From: Flavobacterium sp. ALD4
GTDB taxonomy: Bacteria > Bacteroidota > Bacteroidia > Flavobacteriales > Flavobacteriaceae
Direction of reading: 5' to 3'
DNA: 64,000 nt
Assembly: GCF_002836475.1 (NCBI RefSeq)
Contig: NZ_PJBJ01000030.1
Coordinates: 1,302,001 to 1,366,000 of the forward strand
In this document: positions 1 to 9,687 of the stretch, piece after piece
How the letters are laid out: the number at the start of each line of letters is the position of its first letter
Position numbering within the stretch: the first letter of the stretch is position 1
Made by a program: the position numbers and the translations under genes
Notes under the pieces: generated by a model
The model's database searches: none
What the model was told of the DNA's origin: nothing
Seen by the model: only the letters and a program-made list of their open reading frames with translations

Positions 1-367
1 TAATGAGCAATTCAAATTAATCGAGGATAATGCAAAATGGATTGATAGTAGAAGTGAGGAAAGCACCTATAGTTTAAATAAAGATAAATTTAAAATTGCT
101 CAAAATGCAATTGAAGAAAAGGCTAAAAAATACAAGCCTATTTCTCAGTATAAGAATTCATTAAAGTTTTCGTCTTTACCATATGAAATAGTGGAAACTA
201 GTAAGGACAGTATTTTAAAAGAGAAGAGAGACAGGTGGCATGAAGGTTTATCTAAAGATATTTATGTTGAGGAAGCATTAAATGTTTTAGATGATTTGCA
301 GACTAAAGTTATTTTGAAAAAGGCAAGTCCTTCTAAAATTAAAAAAGAAAAACTAGCGAAAGCATAA
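1..367 (+). CDS. C-terminal end of tail-specific (Prc/CtpA-type) protease, partial
   Basis: The frame is open from the window edge (first whole codon at base 2) to a TAA at 365-367, giving 121 residues of a protein that begins outside the window. The fragment is Lys/Glu-rich and predicted helical, with a KYKPISQYKNSLKF stretch near residue 44. It resembles the C-terminal helical (DUF3340-like) domain that follows the PDZ and peptidase domains of periplasmic tail-specific proteases. The catalytic domain is not in view, so the family assignment rests on this tail only. The ABC permease gene starts 16 bases downstream on the same strand, which suggests co-transcription. Confidence 0.6.
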   Translation, partial: NEQFKLIEDNAKWIDSRSEESTYSLNKDKFKIAQNAIEEKAKKYKPISQYKNSLKFSSLPYEIVETSKDSILKEKRDRWHEGLSKDIYVEEALNVLDDLQTKVILKKASPSKIKKEKLAKA

Positions 368-383
368 GTGTAGCCTTCTTTAA

Positions 384-1490
384 ATGAATAATACAACACA
401 ATCATTAACTGTAATTGCGCTCCATAAATTCAAAAAGAATTTTTGGGGCGTTTTCAGTTTTACGTTTATCGTAATCTTACTTTTTGTTTCGACATTTGCT
501 TATGTCTTAGCTCCTGATAATTCAGAAAATGCAAACCAAATGCATTTGTCTATTCATTCGAAACCGCCGGGTTTCAATGTGAATATGCTATTTATTCCTT
601 TGCAGGAGAAACAAAGTAGTACGGTTAAGAATTATTTTTTAGGCTTTCCAAATAGTGTTACTGAAGTGGCTATCGAAAGTTACAAGGTAGTGGGAAACAC
701 CATCGTTTATGTTGAATATAATGATGAACCATCACTAAAAATGGTTAAAGAGGTTGGCCTGAAAGCCTTTGCGGGACAAAGCTCAATTTTATTAGTAGAG
801 CAGGGCTTTATTAAAAACAGAACTTTTTATTTAGGTACTGATAAATATGGGAGGGACTTACTCAGCAGGATGTTAATTGGTTCCAGAGTTTCTATTTCGA
901 TTGGTATTGTAGCCGTCTTGATTTCTCTAATTGTGGGGATCTTTTTTGGTGCAATAGGGGGGTATTTTGGAGGAAAAGTTGATGGGTTGATTATGTGGCT
1001 TGTTAATATTATTTGGTCGATACCGACACTGCTTCTTGTTATTGCCATCACATTGGCATTAGGCAAAGGTTTTTGGCAGGTTTTTGTTGCTGTGGGATTA
1101 ACGATGTGGGTTGAAGTGGCTCGTGTAGTCCGTGGTCAGGTGATAAGTGTTAAGGAAATGCAATATGTTACTGCAGCCAGAGCTTTAGGATTTGGCGATT
1201 TCCGTATTATTTTCAATCATATTCTACCTAACATTATGGCGCCGGTGATTGTTATTTCAGCTGCTAATTTTGCTTCAGCTATATTGGTGGAGAGTGGTTT
1301 GAGTTTTCTGGGATTAGGCGCGCAGCCGCCGATCCCGAGTTGGGGAAGCATTATAAAGGATCACTACAGTTACATTATACTTGGCAAGCCTTACTTAGCT
1401 ATGGTTCCCGGCATGGCCATCATGTTATTAACCTTAGCTTTTATGATGATGGGAAATGCTTTGCGAGACGCCTTGGATGTGAAACAATAA
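384..1490 (+). CDS. ABC transporter permease, oligopeptide/dipeptide (OppC/DppC) type
   Basis: This 368-residue inner-membrane permease belongs to the peptide/nickel importer family. One transmembrane segment lies at about residues 25-47, followed by a long extracytoplasmic stretch to about 150. Further membrane helices carry the binding-protein-dependent transport domain. The EAA loop that contacts the ATPase is visible around residues 258-280 (YVTAARALGFGDF, then HILPN). The ending SFLGLGAQPPIPSWG is characteristic of OppC/DppC. No binding protein, ATPase or partner permease is adjacent, so the substrate is unknown. The long first loop between helix 1 and the core is larger than in Escherichia coli OppC. 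Confidence 0.85.
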   Translation: MNNTTQSLTVIALHKFKKNFWGVFSFTFIVILLFVSTFAYVLAPDNSENANQMHLSIHSKPPGFNVNMLFIPLQEKQSSTVKNYFLGFPNSVTEVAIESYKVVGNTIVYVEYNDEPSLKMVKEVGLKAFAGQSSILLVEQGFIKNRTFYLGTDKYGRDLLSRMLIGSRVSISIGIVAVLISLIVGIFFGAIGGYFGGKVDGLIMWLVNIIWSIPTLLLVIAITLALGKGFWQVFVAVGLTMWVEVARVVRGQVISVKEMQYVTAARALGFGDFRIIFNHILPNIMAPVIVISAANFASAILVESGLSFLGLGAQPPIPSWGSIIKDHYSYIILGKPYLAMVPGMAIMLLTLAFMMMGNALRDALDVKQ

Positions 1491-1626
1491 AGTAGTTGGC
1501 TAAATCAATATTTTTAGAATGTAACATGGAAACTTCTTTTTAATGAGCATGGTATTGATGGTGTTCTCTCTTCTTGTAATAAGGATTGTGAAGGACCTAA
1601 CGCAATAACTAAAAGTAAATCTACTT

Positions 1627-2337
1627 ATGCTTAAGCAAAAGAAGATGTGTTTTGCTCTAATTTATTTCGGTTCTGTTGCCTCCGTTCTCGTCAAATGAGA
1701 CTGTCAATCAAAAGTACTATACGCTGTCTTATAACGAATAAGGGCAATAGGGTGAATGGTTTGCTTATGTATTAAAAAAAGAGTACGTCACCAACAATAA
1801 TTGTAAAATACAGTATTTTATTGTAGACCCAATAGTTAAAAGTGCCGCTGCCGAATGGAGAAATTATAAAGAGTGAGGATATGGTAAAGTTCATCTTTGC
1901 CTTGCTGGATACATGCAGTTTGATGTAGATGGTTACAATGACACCTTCTACACTTCTAGTAGTTCCCCTCAAGGTCATGAGAGTAATGCTGGGTGGTGGG
2001 ATAGATTAGAACAAAAAGATCACTATTGGGCTGTGCGGGATGATAGCGTTTATAGTACAATTGGGGTTGCTTTTAAAAATTCATCGAAAACATGCGATAA
2101 ATAAAAGTGGTAGTGTTGTTTGCTTCCATAATATTGTATTGAATAACGATGTTGGAAACTATAATATGAGTTCTTTTTTAATTCGCAATGAGCCAAGTCA
2201 AAAGTCCCTTGACAATTTTTTGTTGTCGTTAGGCAGTATTGAAAAAATCACTAATGTTTATTTTTTTCAAAATTGAAGATACAGTCGTAAATAGTTGAGA
2301 AAAAAGTAGTGATTATAAATCTTGGGTTTGTAATTAA
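1627..2337 (+). pseudogene. Decayed DNA/RNA non-specific endonuclease (NucA/Endonuclease_NS family)
   Basis: Conceptual translation across several frames reads as one secreted sugar-non-specific nuclease. A start at 1627 opens a hydrophobic signal-like leader. The body then runs on through in-frame TAA, TAG and TGA codons between about 1737 and 1880, with recognisable stretches such as YNDTFYTSSSSPQ and WWDRLEQK. A frameshift leads to a segment containing LIRNEPSQKSLDNF, and a second shift leads to the end at 2335-2337. The catalytic region, normally DRGH or DKGH in this family, reads GYGKVHL, so the key Asp and Gly are also lost. At least three stops and two or more frameshifts make this a pseudogene. 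No intact copy is in the window. Confidence 0.75.
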
Positions 2338-2349
2338 GTAATTAGTAGT

Positions 2350-3585
2350 TTACCACTCATTCACCTTGTTGGCATCCATTTTAAGAAAGATAAATAACAA
2401 AATAGTAAACCCCCAAAGTCCAGATCCTCCATAAGAAAAGAAAGGTAATGGAACTCCAATTGTAGGGAAAACACCAACTACCATTGCAATGTTTACAAAG
2501 AAGTGGGTAAATAGAATTCCGGCTACGCAATATCCATATACCCGACTAAATTTTGTTTTTTGTCGTTCGGCCAAGTAGATTACTCTAAGAAATAAACTAA
2601 CAAATAATGTGATTACCACTAGAGATCCCACAAAGCCCCATTCTTCACCAACGGTGGTAAAGATGTAATCAGTATGTTGTTCCGGTACAAATCCTCCTTT
2701 AGTTTGAGTTCCTTCTAGGAAACCTCTTCCTAGCCATCCTCCAGAGCCAATAGCAATTTCAGATTGGTTGGTATTGTATCCGATTCCTTTCAAATCGACG
2801 GTTTTACCCAATAAGATATTAAAACGATCTCTATGGTGTTGTTTAAAGACATTTTGGAAAACATAACTTACTGATAGTACAAAACCTGAAATCAATGCAA
2901 ATAGAATACTGCTTAAAAGGATGTTTCGGTCTCCTAATCTTGATTTGAAATGAACGATTAAGACGACTAATAACGCTAATAATATAACGTATTGTGGTTC
3001 AAAAACTAAGGTGAGTACAAATAAGGCAATAGTCACAAAACCGGTCCATACATACCATGAAGGCAGTCCTTCTCGATATAAAACAATGATAAAGATGCTG
3101 TAGATTAGTGCACTACCAGGGTCTGGTTGCGGCAGAATCAGGAGTACAGGTAAAAATACAATCGCAAGGGCTTGCATTTGGCGAGTTGGTTCTTTTAAAT
3201 TAATTTGTGAGTCGCTTAAAAATTTTGCTAAAGCTAAGGAGGTTGCAGCTTTTGCAAATTCAGAGGGTTGTATTGTGAAACTTCCAAGGGCATACCAGCA
3301 TCGTTGTCCTGCTATGGTTTTACCAAACAGAAAAAGACCGGCCAGTGATAATAAGGAAACAACAAAAATGATACTCGCATATTTTTCATAAAATTTACCG
3401 TCAATGGCAAGTATTATGAAAATCAAAGGAATGGTCAATAAAATAAATACAAACTGTTTCTGGTACGTACCTTCTATAGACGACAAGGATGAAGAGTAGA
3501 TGTTTAACCAACCCATTATCACAAGTGCACTATAAATTAGTATACATGTCCAGTCCAGATTTTTCTTTATGCTTTGATTTTTCAT
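2350..3585 (-). CDS. rodA: Rod shape-determining protein RodA (SEDS glycosyltransferase)
   Basis: This 411-residue polytopic inner-membrane protein of the SEDS family polymerises glycan strands of peptidoglycan together with PBP2 in the elongasome. The C-terminal half shows the family signature GVPLPFFSYGGSG just before the last helix, and the middle carries QPDPGSAL. About ten hydrophobic helices are evident. It is the last gene of the mreB-mreC-mreD-mrdA-rodA operon and starts 17 bases after mrdA stops, the usual Bacteroidota order. Length is normal for RodA. FtsW is the alternative, but pairing with mrdA and the mre genes argues for RodA. Confidence 0.95.
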   Translation of the reverse strand: MKNQSIKKNLDWTCILIYSALVIMGWLNIYSSSLSSIEGTYQKQFVFILLTIPLIFIILAIDGKFYEKYASIIFVVSLLSLAGLFLFGKTIAGQRCWYALGSFTIQPSEFAKAATSLALAKFLSDSQINLKEPTRQMQALAIVFLPVLLILPQPDPGSALIYSIFIIVLYREGLPSWYVWTGFVTIALFVLTLVFEPQYVILLALLVVLIVHFKSRLGDRNILLSSILFALISGFVLSVSYVFQNVFKQHHRDRFNILLGKTVDLKGIGYNTNQSEIAIGSGGWLGRGFLEGTQTKGGFVPEQHTDYIFTTVGEEWGFVGSLVVITLFVSLFLRVIYLAERQKTKFSRVYGYCVAGILFTHFFVNIAMVVGVFPTIGVPLPFFSYGGSGLWGFTILLFIFLKMDANKVNEW

Positions 3586-3602
3586 TTGAAATGAATCTCT
3601 TT

Positions 3603-5534
3603 TTAATTTTGATTAGTAGAGTCTATGGGTATAAAAGTGTTAATTGTATTATTTCTGCTGGTGGAGTCTTTAGGTGTAGTTTCAATAGCGCTAGCTTCTT
3701 TCATCCCGCCTAATTTTGCATATTGTTCTCGTAAGCTAGTTTTTAGAATTCTTGTTTCTAAGTCGGTCCTTGATATTTTTTTTCTAAGATATTTTTCAAT
3801 CATTAAACTGGCGATAGGTCCCGCAATTGTTGCTCCAAATCCACCATTTTCCACTAAAATGGCTATGGCAATTTTTGGATTATCTTTTGGGGCAAAAGCC
3901 ACAAAAATAGAGTGATCCTTTAGCTGAACTCTTTTTCCTCCAATTTTGGCAAAATTTTCTGCTGTACCTGTTTTACCGGCGATATCAATTCCTTCCACCC
4001 TTAATGTGCTAGCCGTACCTAAGTTATAAACGTCAAACAGACCTTTGATCATCGGTTTGAAATACTTTTTGTCGATTGTCGTTTGATGCTTAACCTTAAA
4101 TTTAGGGTCAATTGCTGTACCCTTAATTTTTTTGATGATATGAGGCGTGTAATAATAACCTTCATTAGCAACTGTAGCCATCATACTGGCCAGTTGAATT
4201 GGAGTCATCAGGACCTCACCCTGTCCAATAGAGTTTGAGATGATGGTGGTACTTCTCCAACCTCCGTTAGGGTACATGCGTTTGTAAGTTTTTGAATCAG
4301 GAATATTTCCTCTTTTTCCAGTAGGTAAATCATATCCCATAAAATCACCGAGTCCAAAGCTTTTAAGATGATCACTCCAAACATCAACTGCATAGGAAGG
4401 TTGTACGTACTTATTAATCGTTTTCATGTAAACGTTAGCAAAATAGGTGTTACAGGAATTGTAGATTCCATTATTCAATTGGTGTGGGCCAAAACCGTGA
4501 CATTTCATAAATCGTCCTGCCGCATAGCTAAAACCATGATGGCACATAAAAGTTGTCTGTTCGTCAATTATTCCTTCTTGCAATCCTATTAGACCTGTTA
4601 ATATCTTAAAAGGGGATCCTGGAGGGTACTCAGCTAAAAGGCCTCTGTCATAAAGTGGTTTTGCAATGGAGTCGTAGTACAATAAGGTATAGTTTTTAGA
4701 TCGCTGTCTACCAACCAGAATAGAAGGATCGTAAGATGGAGCAGTGATAAGTGCTAAAATTTCCCCAGTCTTAGGCTCGATAGCCACTATTCCACCTCTT
4801 TTATCAATCATTAATTGTTCCCCATACCTTTGCAGTTCAGCATCAAGTGTAAGGTTTATATCTTCTCCTTGTACCGCAATAGTATCATATTTTCCGTCTT
4901 TATAAGAACCTATTTCTCTGTTGTATTTGTCTTTTTGAAAATATTTAACCCCCTTTATTCCTCGTAGGATTTCTTCATAACTTTCTTCAACACCTTGGCG
5001 GCCTATCAAATCACCACTATTATAGTACGGGTTTTTAGCAATTAATCGTTCGTTAACTTGAGTGATAAACCCAAAAACATTTGCCCCAAAATCCACTTCA
5101 TAATCACGAAGCGAACGTTTTTGAAAGTAAAAGCCTTCAAATTTTCGTATTTTTTCTTGAAATGCAGCAAATTCGCTCTTATTTAATTGAGATAAAAAAA
5201 CGGAGGGAAGGCGTGGGCTGTACACTTTAGCTTTAGCTATTGTTTTTATGTAATCCTCCTTTGTTATTTTTAATAATTTGCAAAATTCTAATGTATCAAT
5301 GTTTTTTAATTCTCTAGGAATTACCATGATATCATAGGATGCTTGATTTGATACTAATAGCTTACCATATCTATCAAAAATATAACCTCTTTCAGGGTAG
5401 TCATATTTTATTTTAATGGCGTTATTGTCTGATTTTAATTTGAAGCTGTCGTTGATAACCTGCAAATAAAATATTCGGATCAACAGCAATAATGCTCCGA
5501 TGATAATTAAGGAAGGTAGCAGGAGCTTTCTCAT
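3603..5534 (-). CDS. mrdA: Penicillin-binding protein 2, elongation transpeptidase
   Basis: This class B PBP of 643 residues crosslinks peptidoglycan during elongation. It has one N-terminal membrane anchor (about residues 4-25), a dimerisation domain, then the transpeptidase domain. The three active-site motifs are present: SPFK with nucleophile Ser307, the SxN box SCN about 60 residues later, and KTG at 521-523 within AGKTGTAENF. Some 40 residues after the domain form a Ser/Thr/Asn-rich tail. The start overlaps the end of mreD by 4 bases, implying translational coupling. It acts with RodA, encoded next. Confidence 0.95.
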   Translation of the reverse strand: MRKLLLPSLIIIGALLLLIRIFYLQVINDSFKLKSDNNAIKIKYDYPERGYIFDRYGKLLVSNQASYDIMVIPRELKNIDTLEFCKLLKITKEDYIKTIAKAKVYSPRLPSVFLSQLNKSEFAAFQEKIRKFEGFYFQKRSLRDYEVDFGANVFGFITQVNERLIAKNPYYNSGDLIGRQGVEESYEEILRGIKGVKYFQKDKYNREIGSYKDGKYDTIAVQGEDINLTLDAELQRYGEQLMIDKRGGIVAIEPKTGEILALITAPSYDPSILVGRQRSKNYTLLYYDSIAKPLYDRGLLAEYPPGSPFKILTGLIGLQEGIIDEQTTFMCHHGFSYAAGRFMKCHGFGPHQLNNGIYNSCNTYFANVYMKTINKYVQPSYAVDVWSDHLKSFGLGDFMGYDLPTGKRGNIPDSKTYKRMYPNGGWRSTTIISNSIGQGEVLMTPIQLASMMATVANEGYYYTPHIIKKIKGTAIDPKFKVKHQTTIDKKYFKPMIKGLFDVYNLGTASTLRVEGIDIAGKTGTAENFAKIGGKRVQLKDHSIFVAFAPKDNPKIAIAILVENGGFGATIAGPIASLMIEKYLRKKISRTDLETRILKTSLREQYAKLGGMKEASAIETTPKDSTSRNNTINTFIPIDSTNQN

Positions 5535-6037
5535 CGTTTATTTGGCTTGATTAGGTATATAATTATGATACAGCTAATGATAGTAAACACGGTGCTTAAT
5601 AATGTCCGTATTAATATGTCCCAGAAGAAGCTGACTTGAAATGCTTCTAATATAAATAACGTGAAGTGATGAATTATTACTGAAATTAATATAAATGAGA
5701 ACCGTTCAGGCGTTAATACATCGTTTAATTTTATGGTTTGGTATTCATAACTAATTCCAAACGCAAACTTAAATATATAAGGCCTAAGATATGCTAGAGT
5801 CACACAGGCAGCAGCATGTACTCCTCCTGAATTAGAAAACACATCCAATGTGAGTCCTAAGAGAAAACTGGTTAGTAAAAGCCCTGCTCTGTTTCCATTA
5901 ACAGGATACAAAATAATAAACAGCATGTATGGAAGGGGCATTATAAACCCCAAAAAATTCATATTGTTAAAAATAACAATCTGGACGGCCAATAATAAAA
6001 TAAACCGAAAAATATTGACGAACAGAGTGCTATTCAT
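5531..6037 (-). CDS. mreD: Rod shape-determining protein MreD
   Basis: This is a small hydrophobic protein of 168 residues with about five transmembrane helices, as expected for MreD, the integral membrane member of the MreBCD complex. Sequence conservation in this family is low. Identification rests on size, hydrophobicity, the FSNSGGVHAAA stretch in the middle, and position between mreC and mrdA. It overlaps mreC by 8 bases and mrdA by 4 bases, so the operon is tightly coupled. Confidence 0.9.
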   Translation of the reverse strand: MNSTLFVNIFRFILLLAVQIVIFNNMNFLGFIMPLPYMLFIILYPVNGNRAGLLLTSFLLGLTLDVFSNSGGVHAAACVTLAYLRPYIFKFAFGISYEYQTIKLNDVLTPERFSFILISVIIHHFTLFILEAFQVSFFWDILIRTLLSTVFTIISCIIIIYLIKPNKR

Positions 6038-6854
6038 TTTTTTTGACTTTTTCTAAATTATTAAGTTCATCTCGGCATTTGCTTTTTAGAATATATACGT
6101 GACCCAAATTTGTCATGTCGTTAAAAAGTTTTATATCTAAAGTGTAATAATTGGTTTTATTGTCAATGTATACTTTCTCAATAGTTCCAATATTTATGTT
6201 TTCTGGAAAAATCTCGGATTGCATACCAGTGACAATAGTATCTCCTTTTCTTACAGAAGCTAATCTTGGTACATCTATCAATTGAACAAAACCAGTACTT
6301 TTTCCATTCCAAATTAAAGAGCCGAAATGATTTGATTTTTTTATTTTGGCATTTATTCGAGATTTTACATTCAAAATGCTAAGAACGGTAGAGTAATTTG
6401 GCGAAGTATTGTCTATGATTCCCACTAATCCTAAATTATTGATAACTCCCATATCCGATTTTACTCCTTGTGAGGCACCGGAATTTAAAGTAAGGTAGTT
6501 TTCATGAACATTGTATGAGTTGTGAATCACTTTGGAAACCACAATGTCATAAGGTTGTCTGTCTTTTGTCTTTTCTAATTTTGTAATGGATATAGAGTCG
6601 GTAGTGGCAAACAAAATGCTTTTTAGTCTTGCGTTTTCAGTTGCCAAAGCATCATTTTGAGTTTTTAAATTCAAATATTCGCTCACATTATTGATTTTTT
6701 CATAGACTCCACCGCTTAAATAATTAGCGGAGCTTATTATTTTACTTCTGTGGTAGGAGTGAGCTTGTATCGTAAGCAAAAACGAAATGCATAATAACAG
6801 CAAAAACAGTATTCTAGTACTGTTTTTGAATATAAAATTAAATATTTGCTGCAT
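6030..6854 (-). CDS. mreC: Rod shape-determining protein MreC
   Basis: MreC of 274 residues has one N-terminal membrane segment (about 12-28), a coiled coil around 55-80 (LNLKTQNDALATENARLKS), then the beta-rich periplasmic domain with conserved patches such as NSGASQGVKSDMGVI and GDTIVTG. It links cytoplasmic MreB filaments to the periplasmic peptidoglycan synthases. The gap to mreB upstream is 57 bases and the overlap with mreD is 8 bases. Length and domain order are typical. Confidence 0.93.
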   Translation of the reverse strand: MQQIFNFIFKNSTRILFLLLLCISFLLTIQAHSYHRSKIISSANYLSGGVYEKINNVSEYLNLKTQNDALATENARLKSILFATTDSISITKLEKTKDRQPYDIVVSKVIHNSYNVHENYLTLNSGASQGVKSDMGVINNLGLVGIIDNTSPNYSTVLSILNVKSRINAKIKKSNHFGSLIWNGKSTGFVQLIDVPRLASVRKGDTIVTGMQSEIFPENINIGTIEKVYIDNKTNYYTLDIKLFNDMTNLGHVYILKSKCRDELNNLEKVKKNE

Positions 6855-6911
6855 TCTCTTGTCTAATTATTTTGTTTCAGGATTTGCTTCTAAACGGAAT
6901 TCTTCAACATC

Positions 6912-7940
6912 TTATTTTATTAAGATACTCTTAAATTTCGAAAGGTTTTTAAGAGCCATTCCCGTTCCTCGAACTACTGCTCTTAACGGATCTTCTGCAA
7001 TGTAAACAGGTAAATCTGTTTTCTGAGAAATTCTTTTGTCCAATCCTCTTAACATCGAACCACCGCCAGCAAGGTAAATGCCTGTATTGTAGATGTCTGC
7101 TGCTAATTCTGGAGGAGTTTGTGACAAAGTTTCCATAACCGCATCCTCAATTCTTTGAATTGATTTGTCTAACGCTTTAGCGATTTCCCTATAAGAAACC
7201 TCTACTTGTTTTGGTTTACCGGTAAGTAAATCTCTTCCTTGAACGGACATGTCTTCTGGAGGAGTTTCTAAGTCTTCGATCGCAGCTCCTATTTGGATTT
7301 TTATTTTTTCGGCAGTACTTTCTCCAACAAATAGATTGTGTTGGGTACGCATATAGTATACGATATCATTTGTAAAAACGTCACCAGCAATTTTCACTGA
7401 TTTATCACATACAATTCCACCTAGTGCAATTACAGCGATTTCAGTTGTACCTCCACCTATGTCAACAATCATGTTACCTTTAGGTTGCATAATATCGATA
7501 CCGATACCAATTGCTGCTGCCATAGGTTCGTGAATTAAATATACTTCTTTACCATTCACTCTTTCACAAGACTCTTTCACAGCCCTCATTTCAACTTCAG
7601 TAATTCCAGAAGGGATACAAACCACCATCCTAAGAGCGGGGGTAAACATTCTTTTTTTCAAAGCAGGAATACTTTTTATAAACAAACTGATCATTTTCTC
7701 TGAAGCATCAAAATCGGCAATTACACCATCTTTCAAAGGTCTTATTGTCTTAATGTTTTCATGTGTCTTACCCTGCATCAAGTTAGCTTCTTTACCAACT
7801 GCAATGATTTTACCCGAGATTCTGTCTCGAGCAACTATTGATGGGCTGTCAATTACGACTTTATCATTATGTATGATTAAAGTGTTAGCGGTACCAAGGT
7901 CTATCGCGATATCCTCGGTCATGAAATCAAAAAATCCCAT
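6912..7940 (-). CDS. mreB: Cell shape-determining actin homologue MreB
   Basis: This 342-residue actin-fold ATPase forms membrane-bound filaments that orient cell-wall elongation. The phosphate-1 motif IAIDLGTANTLI lies near residues 11-22, phosphate-2 is MIVDIGGGTTEIAVI, and the adenosine motif is LAGGGSMLRGLD near 310. The N-terminus (MGFFDFMTEDIAIDLG) supports the chosen start. It is the first gene of the shape operon, 55 bases after purH ends on the same strand, and a TAACTTTG element in that gap may be its own promoter. Confidence 0.96.
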   Translation of the reverse strand: MGFFDFMTEDIAIDLGTANTLIIHNDKVVIDSPSIVARDRISGKIIAVGKEANLMQGKTHENIKTIRPLKDGVIADFDASEKMISLFIKSIPALKKRMFTPALRMVVCIPSGITEVEMRAVKESCERVNGKEVYLIHEPMAAAIGIGIDIMQPKGNMIVDIGGGTTEIAVIALGGIVCDKSVKIAGDVFTNDIVYYMRTQHNLFVGESTAEKIKIQIGAAIEDLETPPEDMSVQGRDLLTGKPKQVEVSYREIAKALDKSIQRIEDAVMETLSQTPPELAADIYNTGIYLAGGGSMLRGLDKRISQKTDLPVYIAEDPLRAVVRGTGMALKNLSKFKSILIK

Positions 7941-7981
7941 AAGTTTTTCAGGGGTTTAAAATGTTAAAAATTAGGAGCGCA

Positions 7982-7989
7982 CAAAGTTA
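7982..7989 (-). promoter_or_regulatory. Candidate -7 element for mreB operon
   Basis: On the minus strand the octamer reads TAACTTTG, a perfect match to the Bacteroidota -7 consensus TAnnTTTG, 42 bases upstream of the mreB start and in the purH-mreB gap. No clear TTTG -33 box is seen at the right distance, so the element is only probable. Confidence 0.4.
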
Positions 7990-7995
7990 AACAAA

Positions 7996-9522
7996 TTAAT
8001 GCTTAAAATGACGTGTTCCAGTAAATACCATTGCAAGTTTATTCTCATTGCAATAGTCGATGCTCAATTGGTCTTTTATAGACCCTCCTGGCTGAATAAC
8101 AGCCGCTATGCCTGCGTCTTTTGCAATGGCTACACAATCTGGGAAAGGAAAAAAAGCATCGCTAGCCATAACGGCTCCGTTTAAATCAAAACCAAAAGTT
8201 TTTGCTTTTTCAATTGCTTGAAGTAGTGCGTCAACTCTAGAAGTTTGGCCTGTTCCGGATGAAATGAGTGTTCCGTTTTTTGCAAAAACAATAGTGTTAG
8301 ACTTTGTGTTTTTACAAACTTTAGAAGCGAATATTAAATCTTGAATTTCCTGCTCTGTAGCAGTGGTTGTAGTAACGGTTTTTAGATCTTCTTTATTGTC
8401 AGTGATTCTATTTCTTTCTTGAATTAAAAGTCCGTTTAGGCAAGTTCTAACTTGTTTTTGCGGTAAGTCTACTTCGTTTTGAATTAAAATAATTCTGTTT
8501 TTCTTTTGTTGTAAAATTTCAATTGCTTCAGCATCGTATTCAGGAGCAATAACAACTTCGCAAAACAATTTGTTTATTTCAGTTGCCGTAGCAACATCTA
8601 TTTTTGTATTTGCAATCAATACTCCACCAAATGCTGATGTAGGGTCACAAGCTAAGGCAACGTTATAAGCGTCACTGATGGTTTTTCTTGTAGCCAGACC
8701 GCAAGCGTTATTGTGTTTTAATATGGCAAAAGTAGGGTCATCAGTTTTGAATTCGCTAATCAATGTTACTGCTGCGTCTACATCAAGTAAGTTGTTGTAT
8801 GATAGTTCTTTTCCGTGTAATTTATTAAACATGGCATCAAAATCACCAAAGAAGAATCCTTTTTGATGAGGGTTTTCTCCGTATCTTAGTATCTGACCAT
8901 CTGCGATACTTGCTTTGAAAATAGTTTCGTCAGTATTGAAATAGTTAAAGATAGAAGTGTCATAATGTGACGAAACGTGAAAAGCCTTTGTTGCTAATAG
9001 TTTTCTGTCTGCAAGTGTTGTTGCACCATTTTGATCTGTTATCAAATCTAAAAGTAAACTATATTCGTCTACGGATGCAACTATAACGGTATCCTTGAAA
9101 TTTTTTGCGGCAGCACGAATTAAAGAAATTCCGCCAATATCTATTTTTTCAATGATATCACTTTCGCTAGCTCCAGAAGCAACTGTTTTTTCAAAAGGGT
9201 ACAAATCAACAATCACTAAATCAATTTGTGGAATGTCAAACTCCTTCATTTGTTGAACATCACTTTCATTATCTTGACGGTTTAAGATACCTCCAAAAAC
9301 TTTCGGGTGTAATGTCTTTACTCTTCCGCCCAAGATTGAAGGGTAAGAAGTGACATCTTCAACAGCTGTTACAGGAATGCCTAAATTTTTTATAAAATCT
9401 TCAGTTCCCCCTGTAGAATATAAAACAACATCTTGAGAATGTAGTTTTCTAACTATAGGTTCTAAACCTTCTTTTGAAAATACTGAAATTAATGCTGACT
9501 GAATCGTTTTAGTTGTGTTCAT
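7996..9522 (-). CDS. purH: Bifunctional AICAR formyltransferase/IMP cyclohydrolase
   Basis: PurH carries out the last two steps of IMP synthesis: formylation of AICAR, then cyclisation. The start at 9522 (MNTTKTIQSALISVFSKEG) was chosen because this is the family N-terminus; the open frame extends 24 codons further upstream but reads as non-conserved sequence. The MGS-like cyclohydrolase domain occupies about residues 1-150 (YSTGGT, GGRVKTLHPK). The transformylase domain follows with RYGENPHQKG and the KHNNACG motif. The C-terminus reaches a GTRHFKH ending as expected. At 508 residues the protein is full length. Confidence 0.95.
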   Translation of the reverse strand: MNTTKTIQSALISVFSKEGLEPIVRKLHSQDVVLYSTGGTEDFIKNLGIPVTAVEDVTSYPSILGGRVKTLHPKVFGGILNRQDNESDVQQMKEFDIPQIDLVIVDLYPFEKTVASGASESDIIEKIDIGGISLIRAAAKNFKDTVIVASVDEYSLLLDLITDQNGATTLADRKLLATKAFHVSSHYDTSIFNYFNTDETIFKASIADGQILRYGENPHQKGFFFGDFDAMFNKLHGKELSYNNLLDVDAAVTLISEFKTDDPTFAILKHNNACGLATRKTISDAYNVALACDPTSAFGGVLIANTKIDVATATEINKLFCEVVIAPEYDAEAIEILQQKKNRIILIQNEVDLPQKQVRTCLNGLLIQERNRITDNKEDLKTVTTTTATEQEIQDLIFASKVCKNTKSNTIVFAKNGTLISSGTGQTSRVDALLQAIEKAKTFGFDLNGAVMASDAFFPFPDCVAIAKDAGIAAVIQPGGSIKDQLSIDYCNENKLAMVFTGTRHFKH

Positions 9523-9687
9523 TATGTAGTTATTGTTATAAAGTGCAAAAATAGTTTTTTTTTGATTATAAATTTCTATGAAGTGTTGTAACATTGTCTT
9601 AAAAAATTAGACCAACTTGAAGTACCGTTTATTATTTGGTTTTTGAATATTATTTTCAGATTTTTACAATAACACAAAAAAGTTTTT

